From: Orobanche coerulescens
Taxonomy: Eukaryota; Streptophyta; Magnoliopsida; Lamiales; Orobanchaceae
Length of the DNA stretch: 64,000 nt
Direction of reading: 5' to 3'
Assembly (NCBI GenBank): GCA_033398695.1
Contig: CM065801.1
Span: 7,998,001-8,062,000, forward strand
Each line of letters begins with the position of its first letter. Within the stretch, counting starts at the first letter, position 1. The position numbers were made by a program, and so were the translations under genes. A model generated the notes under the pieces. That model had not been told where the DNA came from and made no database searches. It saw nothing but the letters and a program-made list of their open reading frames with translations. This document shows positions 22,655 through 32,540 of the stretch, in pieces.

Positions 22655-23125
22655 ACCCGTCAAATTTCGACGGGCTATACACTAGTTATAAGTTATAGGT
22701 GAAAAAATATATGACTTTAATCAATTTATTCTTTTTTCTTAATTTGTGTGATCAATTTACTCGGTGGACAGTGGAAATTGCCTATTGGTAAAGTGGAATT
22801 ACTCGAAGATCAAATGTCACGAGCTCAAACCACACATGCACTATTAAATCGGGTGTATGAATTAAAAAAAGACGGTGGCCTAGCAATATTTTTTTGAACT
22901 CTCACTATAAAGTTGTACAACATGAACATTCTAGTTGACAAAAAGTCGTTTTGATATTTTTACATAGATCAAGAAAAGATTTAAATATACATGATATATT
23001 TTAAAAAAGTTTTTTGTTTTGCAATAAAAGTCATTTCATATTTTTTTAATAAACTAAGTAAACATTTAAAATATTTGTATCTATATATTACTAGTGTAGA
23101 ACCCGTGAATAAATTCACGGTATAA
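22655..23125. repeat. Inverted pair of ACTAGTGTA-hairpin ends
   Basis: On the minus strand near 22690-22655 and the plus strand near 23090-23125 the same pattern appears: ACTAGTGTA, then a short CCCGT hairpin. A similar ACTAGATGC plus GGTGCGATGCACC hairpin lies at 48133-48160. They look like ends of one repeat family that I cannot name. Confidence 0.4.
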
Positions 23126-23303
23126 GTCATAATTTTTTATAATAATATTTATTTTTATATATTAGACCACAAAGTTTTTATCTCATCTAATTTGTATATA
23201 ACATATATTAATTAATGTGTATTTATTAATTTTCATATTAAATCTTGATATTGAAATTACATATTCCCAACAAAATTTAATAATATTTTTTGTTTAAATT
23301 TTA

Positions 23304-23638
23304 TTCAATTGATTAATATTATTCATTTAAATTCATCCAGTGTAAATATATATTTCAATAACAATTTATTCCAAAAATTATAAAAAATAGATAAATCGTG
23401 GATATACCATGTGCACAAAAGACTTTCTTTTAATAGGTAGTAGATATATAAAGAAAGTATTATTCATTTAAAGAAAGACTTTCAATTGATTAATATTATT
23501 CATTTAAATTCATCCGGTGTAAATGTATATTTCAATAACAATTTATTCCAAAAATTATAAAAAATAGATAAATCGTGGATATACCATGGGCACAAAAGAC
23601 TTTCTTTTAATAGGTAGTAGATATATAAAGAAAGTATT
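23304..23638. repeat. Tandem duplication, 177-bp period
   Basis: The sequence from TTCAATTGATTAATATT to AAAGAAAGTATT (23304-23461) is repeated at 23481-23638 with very few changes. Confidence 0.85.
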
Positions 23639-24000
23639 CTGAGTAGGGTCATAATTTATCTAATTTTTCATAATTTAGAAATAAATTATTATTTAAAATA
23701 CATTATATTAATAAATGTGGGAATCTTTTGTTGTAATGTTGACTTCTCATTTTTTTTTTATTTTATTTAATTTAAACTACTTCTATTCTCTTTTTTCTTT
23801 TTTACTTTCCTCATCTGCTCCGATCGATATTAATGTCAAACAACCAAAATTTAACTACAAACATATACATCAAAACAATACAACCATTTTATTTTTGACA
23901 AAGGGTCTCTCAAAAATCTTATAGAAATCACAAGATTATTCGAAAAGAAAAGTTGACGTTGAAATAGGACTTCATTTGTTGTCTTGAGTTCATAAAGAAG
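23639..24000. other. AT-rich DNA left of the MULE
   Basis: No gene is supported. The frames at 23715 (plus) and 23851 (minus) are short and low in complexity. The left border of the MULE must lie here or shortly after, but no terminal inverted repeat was found. Confidence 0.4.
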
Positions 24001-24028
24001 GTATGCATCGATTTGACCGATGGAAAAA

Positions 24029-24245
24029 ATCCCGTCTGTTCTTACGGACGATCGGCGCACACGATGGGAAGCCGCGTGTGCAGCGGCCGTGTCAACGACC
24101 TTGACATCGTGCGCACCACTAACGTGTTCACGATCGTTTAACACGATCGCCTACAATTGTGTGCGGCGATCGTGTTCATGGCGTAAACTTGCACACGATC
24201 ACGCACACGGTAGTATACGGCCGTGTGCATCGGTCGTGTCCAAGG
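24029..24245 (+). repeat. CACGATCGTG motif cluster upstream of the transposase
   Basis: ACACGATCG, GATCGTGTTC, GGTCGTGTC and related words occur about every 15-25 nt in the 280 bp before the transposase ATG. The surrounding DNA lacks them. Confidence 0.75.
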
Positions 24246-24306
24246 CGCCGTTTTATAATATTGTTCGCTCGCTTTTACGAATAGTTATTCATCTTTTTGT
24301 AATCAG

Positions 24307-27218
24307 ATGTCGTGGCAGCGTATTTTGATACATCACGGTGGTCATTGGGAGCGATCGACATATGTAGACGGGGACTCCTTTTTTGTCTATATCGACACGA
24401 GCAAAGTTAGTCGTGCAAACCTCGTGAGGGTTATCAGAGAGGGTTTGGGTGGTCCAAATGAGTCCGATTACAAATTATGGTACTTGATACACATGGCCAA
24501 GGGAAACAAAGTAAAAGTCCTATTACGGGGCGATACCGAGATACTTCGATTACTAGTAGAATACAAGGAGGATCCTGAGGTCTATGTTGAGAACAGCAGC
24601 TCCTCCACTCCCGAGGTTAATATGGGATGTAGCAGCTCGAGAGTAGAGCCCTGCAACATAAATTATGACATGCCTTCCAAAGAGTATCAATACGAGGAAG
24701 ATGGGGAAGACGAGGAAGGTGAGGAGGTGCATACATCCGAAGATGAAGATTGTTGTAAAGACTTGCTTGAGTCACTATCTGCGGAATTTCTTACTTGGGT
24801 TCGCCAACCGACCCAAATGGATAGGATTATGAGTCGTCGGAACTTCTCATCCGACCATCAATCTGCGAGCGAGCATGAGCATCTACAATCAATGCGTAAC
24901 TGGATCATTCTATTTCCGGACCCCGGTAGTGCCGGGACTTTGGGTTGGGTCGAGCAGCCTCCACCGGTTACCGGTCAGCTAGAGGTGGGGTCCACCTTTC
25001 GTTCCAAGACAGAGTTGAGGATAACTGTAGGAATGTATCATTTGTAAAACATGCTACAGTGTATCACTGATCGTTCCGCCGATAAACCTATAGTGTTTGT
25101 CTGTAAGAGTGGGCGAAAAAATTGTCAGTTTAGGTTGTGTGCTATTGAGGGTGCAACTATTTGGAGAATTACTAAGTTGACATTGGAGCACAGCTGTCAC
25201 CCTGATTTGAACCGTGCTGCCACACGATCGGTTACTTCTGAGGTTGCCGCCCATTATTTTGCTAAAAGATTGACCGGTGAGGGGGTCACTTTGAGGCCAA
25301 ATGAGATGATTACAGAGATGTGTAGGGAGTACGATATTGACATGCTATACAATTTTGCTCTCCGGATGAGGAATATAGCGATAGAGAATACATATGGCGG
25401 CTTTGATGAGTCGTATCAGAGGCTCCCATCTTATCTGTATTTGTTAAAACAGCGTAATCTAGGGACAATTTATGATTTTCAGACGACTCGTGAGGGAGTG
25501 TTTTGCCACATGTTCGTTGCACTCGGACAGAGTATTAGGGCATTTGATACGTGCCTTCGACCGGTGATTATAGTTGATGGGACCCACCTGAAGGGAAGGA
25601 ATAAAGGAACTCTATTTGCGGCCGTCACATTTGACGGGAACGAGCAAGTATTTCCTCTTGCAGTTGGTCTCGGTCCGATAGAGAACGACGAGTCATGGAC
25701 TTATTTTCTGTATAACCTGCGCAGATGCTACAATCCGATGGAAGATTTACTGATTGTGAGTGACCAACATAAGAGCATTCGGAATCTTTGTTCGAGCCGT
25801 CTATCCGAATGCATTCCACGGGTTGTGCTATCACCATCTTGCAAAAAATCTGACCTCCTACGGTGCGCATGTTATAGGACTCTTTAGAACTGCTGCCTAC
25901 ACGCATCGCGAAGAAGTTTTTGAAAACTACTTTTCGAAACTACATATCGAAAGCCCTAATGGGGCTCACAAACGCCTTTCTGAACTTGGGCCAGAGAGGT
26001 GGGCTAGGTCGAAGTGTCCGGTACGACGCTATAACTTCTTGACATCCAATGCTGTTGAATGCTTTAATAATCGTATGTTGTGGGCGGCGTTAACACATGC
26101 TTTCGTTACTTGAGATATTTCGCCTAATTTTAGAGAATTGGTTTGAAGAGAAGCGGGGAGAAGCTACATCAAGAGACCATGAGTTGACAATGCACACTTT
26201 TGAAAAGCTTTCTAACTCTGTGCAAGCAAGTCTGACTCTTACCGTTCGAGCTACCAACCCACTTGTTTATAAAGTCGAAAAAAACAAAGTTTCTTATGAG
26301 GTCGACCTTCGAACATGGACATGTTGTTGTCGTGAGTTTGATTTGGATCAGATTCCATGTCGTCATGCCGTTGCCGCTATAAGGTAATTGTCTATGCTGT
26401 TGTGTGCATATGGTCATGGCCATTCAATGTTTTTGTCTATGCTGTCGTGTGCACATGGTCATGGCAGAATGCACACGATCGTAACCCACGATGGGCACGA
26501 TCATAACCCACGATGGGCATGATCGTAACCCACGATGGGCACGATCGTAACCCACGATGGGCACGATCGTAACCCACGATCGCCATGATCGTAACCCACG
26601 ATCGCCATGATCGTAACCTACGATGGGACACACGATCGCCACGATCGCCACGATCGGCACGATCGTGTTCTGCCATCGTGTGCAAGACAGGGCTGGTCTG
26701 GATTTATCCTACACCTCATCAATATCAAAAATACATTATCCTATACAACATCCTTGACATAATTGCTTATTGTAACAGGCGCACCGGCAATGGTTTGTCC
26801 GTGTATGATTTTGTTAGTCGTTATTTCAAGCAACAAGGCCTTAGAGAGACTTATAAGGAGCATATTAGTCCCATCCCACATCCTGATGAGTGGAATGTCC
26901 CACCGGAGATCTCATCCATCGTTTGCGTACCTCCAGAGGGGGTACGACAAGCCGGCCGACCAAGGATGAGTCGCGCACGGTCCGCTATTGAAAATTTGCC
27001 CGCAGGTGGACGGCCTCAGGTGTGCGGTAGGTGTAAAGGAACCGAACACAATAGAAAATCTTGCAAAGCATTCATTCCCATAGGTGGTGTGGATTTGAAT
27101 ATCCCTGAAGAAACTCAAGGAATCGATGAATAGGCAAATGCGCCGGCAGAAGAAGAGGTGTAGCATTTGCCGTAATGATGACCATTACATAAGGGGATGT
27201 CCATACCGTGAAACTTAA
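24307..27218 (+). pseudogene. MULE transposase gene, broken
   Basis: It would cut and paste the element. The N-terminal region (from the ATG at 24307) is followed by a Glu/Asp-rich stretch, a zinc-binding N-terminal MuDR part, the catalytic domain and a SWIM finger. Catalytic acids fit Asp at 25576 (DGTHLKG), Asp at 25762 (SDQHKS) and Glu at 26057 (NAVECFNNR). The SWIM finger CxC...CRH ends at 26383. An intron 26384-26778 (AAG|GTAATT to AACAG) keeps phase into a C-terminal exon with a CX2CX4HX4C knuckle (CGRCKGTEHNRKSC) and stop at 27131; a second knuckle (CSICRNDDHYIRGC) lies in another frame up to 27218. Breaks: in-frame TAA at 25045-25047, frameshifts near 25788, 26090 and 27125. Some may be consensus errors, because splice sites and catalytic residues survive. 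Confidence 0.85.
26460..26690 (+). repeat. CACGATCGTG motif cluster inside the transposase intron
   Basis: About thirteen GATCGTAACCCACGATGG-type units of 20-21 bp in tandem, grading into CACGATCGCCA units. They fill the middle of the intron 26384-26778 and give spurious repeat peptides on both strands. Confidence 0.85.
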
Positions 27219-27554
27219 ATTGCTTATGTATTTTTATATTTTGTGACTTACTAGCAACAATCATGTGCTGATATTTTGATCCTCGATGGACCATGTATTG
27301 ATTCAGTATTCTGATTATTAGTTGAAATGCATAATTTTGTGTCTATTTTCTTTACCTTTGAATTGAAATTTAAGTGTTCAGTTATGTAAAGCAAATAAAG
27401 GTGATTATGGAGCCAAACATTAACCATAACAAAGTAGCTCACTTCAAAGAGCAATAGTTTACAGCAAAGGGATATCCAAAGCATATAACTTTACAAAACA
27501 AAATTTAATCACCATCACACAAAAATATCAAATAATAACATAAAAAAAAATCAA

Positions 27555-27924
27555 TCACTTGGATCCCTTTTCCCCCATCTGCTGCTGTATCTTTAGTCTT
27601 GTATCACCATCTTCATGAACTTCCTCTTCTAAAATAACTTCTTTACTTTTCTTCTCAGAAATCTCCAAATCATTATCATCATCACCATTTAGTATGACTG
27701 GAGTGCTCGCAGTGTTTTTAAATAGGCCCTGTTTCATAGAACACATGAATTCACAATGATAGTCACTACACATACAACAAAATCAAAAAACTTACTCTGA
27801 GCATTGAGTATTTTCCTCTCGGCCTAGTTCTGTATGGTGGGTTGGGGGGAGGTATCCTCCTTCTTCTTTTTGGTGGTGGTGCTTCGATTCCTCCTAAATC
27901 GCTTTCTCGTAATCGGCCGCTCAT
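27555..27924 (-). CDS. Small two-exon MULE gene, copy 1, unknown function
   Basis: Not a family I recognise. On the minus strand exon 1 (27924-27796, 43 codons) starts at ATG and encodes a basic, Pro-rich peptide with KRRRR, which could be a nuclear localisation signal. A 67-bp intron (AGA|GTAAGT to AAACAG) leads to exon 2 (27728-27555), an acidic, Lys/Glu-rich tail ending QMGEKGSK, stop at 27555. Total 100 aa, no membrane segment or Cys/His cluster. It lies between the transposase and the tandem array and points away from the array. Copy 2 keeps length, frame, splice sites and most residues, which argues that it is a real gene. Confidence 0.6.
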
Positions 27925-28124
27925 TTCGCGTATTTGATTTTAATGGATTTTAACTGATGTTAATTGATTAGGGTTTGTAGTGAAAAGGGGGGCTACGGTA
28001 GGGAACATGTATTTCACTCTCAGTCAATGGAGATGGACTTATATTGAAAAGGTGGGGGGGGGACCGACCCATGATGAGATTTTATAATAAAATAATTTGA
28101 TGTTGACCTTTGCAGTAAACACGA

Positions 28125-28320
28125 TTGTGCACACGATCGCCGCGATCGTGTGTTCCAATCGTGTGACACGTTGGCAACCAGGTGTCACGTTGTCTTTGGT
28201 GTCAAATTGGCACTGTATCCACGTATGCACACGATCGTGTACACGGTCATGTCCACGATGGAACACACGATCGTGTACACGGTCGTGTCCACGATGGAAC
28301 ACACGATCGTGTGCACAAGA
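28125..28320 (+). repeat. CACGATCGTG motif cluster at the start of the tandem array
   Basis: CACACGATCGCC, GATCGTGTGTTCC and CACGATCGTGTACACGG words lie between the small gene's upstream region and the first 412-bp monomer. The counterpart of copy 2 is at 30393-30556. Confidence 0.75.
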
Positions 28321-31300
28321 ACATCAAGAATTTTCACCAATTTCTCAAATTACTCGTCAATTTAGGTGTTGTAACTTATATATTAACAATTATTTGTTAA
28401 TGATACACTTATTTAAAAAGTTATTGATTGAATTAACATAATATATTGCATATCATGTGTCGTCTATCTGTTCTCAGTGTATTAGTTAAATGCGGATAAG
28501 TTCAATCATCTGGATGAAATATCTCATATACTAATGAATTACAACGAAATGAAAAATAGGAGTTTGTATAAGAAGCTATATAGTAATTAATGTTTGAACA
28601 AGCGATGTTTGAATCACAAAACATCATTCTAGATAACACAATAAATCAAATTTGCAAAAATATCAAAAGTTCATATGCACACGATCGTGTACACGGTCGT
28701 GTCCACGATGGAACACACGATCGTGTGCACAAGAACATCAAAACATTTCACCAATTTCTCAAATTACTCGTCAATTTAGGTGTTGTTACTTATATATTAA
28801 CAATTATTTGTTAACGATACACTTATTTAAAAAGTTATTGATTGAATTAACATAATATATTGCATATCATGTGTCGTCTATCTGTTCTTCGTATTAGTTA
28901 AATGCGGATAAGTTCAATCATCTCGATGAAATATCTCATATACTAATGAATTACAACGAAATGACAAATAGGAGTTTGTATAAGAAGCTATATAGTAATT
29001 AATGTTTGAACAAGCGATGTTTGAATAACAAAACATCATTCTAGATAACACAATAAATCAAATTTGCAAAAATACCAAAAGTTCATATGCACACGATCGT
29101 GTACACGGTCGTGTCCACGATGGAACACACGATCGTGTGCACAAGAACATCAAACATTTTACCAATTTCTCAAATTACTCGTCAATTTAGGTGTTGTTAC
29201 TTATATATTAACAATTATTTGTTAACGATACACTTATTTAAAAAGTTATTAATTGAATTAACATAATATATTGCATATCATGTCTCGTCTATCTGTTCTC
29301 AGTGTATTAGTTCGTACGGATAAGTTCAATCATCTGGATGAAATATCTCATATACTAATGAATTACAACGAAATGACAAATAGGAGTTTGTATAAGAAGC
29401 TATATAGTAATTAATGTTTGAACAAGCGATGTTTGAATCACAAAACATCATTCTAGATAACACAATAAATCAAATTTGCAAAAATACCAAAAGTTCATAT
29501 GCACACGATCGTGTACTTATGTATTTTTATATTTTGTGACTTACTAGCAACAATCATGTGCTGATATTTTGATCCTCGATGGACCATGTATTGATTCAGT
29601 ATTCTTATTATTAGTTAAAATGCATAATTTTGTGTCTATTTTCTTTATCTTTGAATTAAAATTTAAGTGTTTAGTTATGTAAAGCAAATAAAGGTGATTA
29701 TGGAGCCAAACATTAACCATAACAAAGTAGATCACTTCAAAGAGCAATAGTTTACAGCAAAGGGATATCCAAAGCATATAACTTTACAAAACAAAATTTA
29801 ATCACCATCACACCAAAATATCAAATAATAACTTAAAAACCACAATCACTTGGATCCCTTTTCCCCCATCTGCTGCTGTATCTTTAGTCTTGTATCACCA
29901 TCTTCATGAACTTTCTCTTCTAAAATAACTTCTTTGCTTTTCTTCTCAAAAATCTCTAAATCATTATCATGATCACCATCTAGTATGACTGGAGTGCTCG
30001 CATTGTTTTTAAATAGGCCCTGTTTCATGAAACACATTAATTCACAGTACACACTACACATACAACAAAATCACAAAATTTACTCTGAGCATTGAGTATC
30101 TTCCTCTCGGCCTAGTTCTGTATGGTGGGTTGGGAGGAGGTATCCTCCTTCTTATTTTTGGTGGTGGTGCTTCGATTCCTCCTAAATCGCTTTCTCGTAA
30201 TCGGCCGCTCATTTCACGTATTTGATTTTAATGGATTTTAACTGATGTTAATTGATTAGGGTTTGTAGTGGAAGGGGAGGCTACGGTTCATGTATTTCAC
30301 TCTTAGTCAATGAAGATGGGCTTATATTGAAAAAGGGGGGACCGACCCACGATGGGATTTTATAATAAAATAATTTGATGTTGCCCTTTGCAGTACACAC
30401 GATGGTGCACACGATCGCCACGATCGTGTGCTTCGATCGTGTGACACGTTGGAAACCAGGTGTCACGTTGTCTATGGTGTCAAATTGCCATTGTATCCAC
30501 GTATGCACACGATGGGACACACGGTCGTGTCCACGATGGAACACACGATCGTGCGCACAAGAACATCAAAAATTTTCACCAATTTCTCAAATTACTCGTC
30601 AATTTAGGTGTTGTTACTTATATATTAACAATTATTTGTTAACGATTATTTAAAAAGTTATTGATTGAATTAACATAATATATTGCATATCATGTGTAGT
30701 CTATCTATTCTCAGTGTATTAGTTCGTACGGATAACTTCATCACCTGGATGAAATATCTCATATACTAATGAATTACAACGAAATGACAAATACGAGTTT
30801 GTATAAGAAGCTATACAGTAATTAATGTTTGGACAAGTTGAATCACACAACATCCTTCTAAATAACACAATAAATCAAATTGGCAAAAATACCAAAAGTT
30901 TATATGCACACGATGGGACACACGGTCGTGTCCACGATGGGACACACGATCGTGTGCACAAGAACATCAAAAATTTTCATCAATTTCTCAAATTACTCGT
31001 CAATTTAGGTGTTGTTACTTATATATTAACAATTATTTGTTAATGATACACTTATTTAAAAATTTATTGATTGAATCAACATAATATATTGCGTATCATG
31101 TGTAGTCTATCTGTTCTCAGTGTATTAGTTCGTACGGATAAGTTCATCATCTGGATGAAATATCTCATATACTAATGAATTACAACGAAATGACAAATAC
31201 GAGTTTGTATAAGAAGCTATACAGTAATTAATGTTTGAACAAGCGATGTTTGAATCACAAAACATCCTTCTAGATAACGGCAAAAATACCAAAAGTTTAT

Positions 31301-32126
31301 ATGCACACGATGGGACACACGGTCGTGTCCACGATGGGACACACGATCGTGTGCACAAGAACATCAAAAATTTTCACCAATTTCTCAAATTACTCGTCAA
31401 TTTAGGTGTTGTTACTTATATATTAACAATTATTTGTTAACGATACACTTATTTAAAAATTTATTGATTGAATTAACATAATATATTGCATATCATGTGT
31501 AGTCTATATGTTCTCAGTGTATTAGTTCGTACGGATAAGTTCATCATATGGATGAAATATCTCATATACTAATGAATTACAACGAAATGACAAATACGGG
31601 TTTGTATAAGAAGCTATACAGTAATTAATGTTTGAACAAGCGATGTTTGAATCGCAAAACATCCTTCTAGATAACACAATAAATCAAATTGGCAAAAATA
31701 CCAAAAGTTTATATGCACACGATGGGACACACGGTCGTGTCCACGATGGGACACACGATCGTGTGCACAAGAACATCAAAAATTTTCACCAATTTCTCAA
31801 ATTACTCGTCAATTTAGGTGTTGTTACTTATACATTAATAATTATTTGTTAATGATACACTTATTTAAAAAGTTATTGATTGAATTAACATAATATATTG
31901 CATATCATGTGTAGTCTATCTATTCTCAGTGTATTAGTTCGTACGGATAAGTTCATCATCTGGATGAAATATCTCATATACTAATGAATTACAACGAAAT
32001 GACAAATACGAGTTTGTATAAGAAGCTATATAGTAATTAATGTTTGAACAAGCGATGTTTGAATCACAAAACATCCTTCTAGATAACACAATAAATCAAA
32101 TTGGCAAAAATACCAAAAGTTTATAT
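28227..32126 (+). repeat. 412-bp tandem array, about eight monomers
   Basis: Monomers start (GCACACGAT) at 28227, 28677, 29089, 29501 (truncated), 30505, 30906, 31303 and 31715, with a ninth start at 32127. Most spacings are 412 bp (also 397, 401 and 450). Each has a 60-90-bp cluster of CACGATCGTG, CACGGTCGTG and CACGATGGGACAC words followed by about 330 bp of AT-rich spacer. After copy 2 of the small gene the palindromes shift to the GATGGGACACACGG form. Short frames repeated in each monomer have no initiation context and are artefacts. Confidence 0.88.
29846..30212 (-). CDS. Small two-exon MULE gene, copy 2, unknown function
   Basis: Same structure as copy 1: exon 1 30212-30084 (43 codons), 64-bp intron (AGA|GTAAAT to AAACAG), exon 2 30019-29846 with stop. 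Again 100 aa. Differences from copy 1 are a handful of residues (for example a basic-patch Arg to Ile and an Asn to Asp), and the intron and flanks have more changes and length differences. Conservation of frame and splice sites after duplication supports coding function. Role unknown; a nuclear DNA- or protein-binding accessory factor of the element is only a guess. Confidence 0.6.
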
Positions 32127-32420
32127 GAACAGGATGGGACACACGATAGTGCCCACGATGGGACACACGATCATGTGCACGGCCGTGCCCACGATGGGAC
32201 CCACGGTCGTGTGCACACGGTCATGGCAGCCATCCTGCGCACACGACAGCATCAACCCATGACCGTGGGTAGGTTGCACACGATCGTGACCCACGATGGC
32301 CACGATCGTGTGCATCCATCGTGTGTAACACAGAGCCAAAACATAAAGATTTAACAACGTAACACGATCGTGACCCACGATGGCCACGATCGTGTTCATC
32401 CATCGTGTGTAACACAGAGC
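32127..32420 (+). repeat. Dense CACGATCGTG / CACGATGGG cluster at array end
   Basis: Motif words follow each other every 15-20 nt, including two nearly identical 73-bp units (32273-32345 and 32362-32430) with ACACGATCGTGACCCACGATG. It separates the array from the 3' end of the DUF1985-Ulp1 gene. Confidence 0.8.
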
Positions 32421-32540
32421 CAAAACATAAAGAGTTAACAACACTACACATTCATATTGCCAAAACTGTCTAAATACAACATAAATATTTAACGACACGA
32501 CACATTAATCTTGCCACAACACAACACACCATAAACCATT

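Larger units (their letters stand above)
27223..29515 (-). repeat. Tandem duplication unit 1 (2.29 kb)
   Basis: 27223 onward and 29516 onward are the same sequence (small gene, spacer, motif cluster). The junction at 29515/29516 cuts a 412-bp monomer in the middle of its motif cluster. Unequal exchange is the simplest explanation. Confidence 0.8.

Noticed and set aside
23715..23924. 69-codon frame before the MULE
   Set aside because: Phe/Leu-rich translation of T-rich DNA with no conserved feature.
24029..24245. A CRISPR-like or bacterial operator array in the palindrome clusters
   Set aside because: The setting is a plant genome, unit spacing is irregular, there are no unique spacers of equal length and no cas-like genes.
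28097..32354. 60-114-codon frames starting MFEQAMFESQN or with THDRVH repeats
   Set aside because: One per 412-bp monomer, created by the palindrome words in all frames; no splice or initiation context. The palindromes make both strands look alike.
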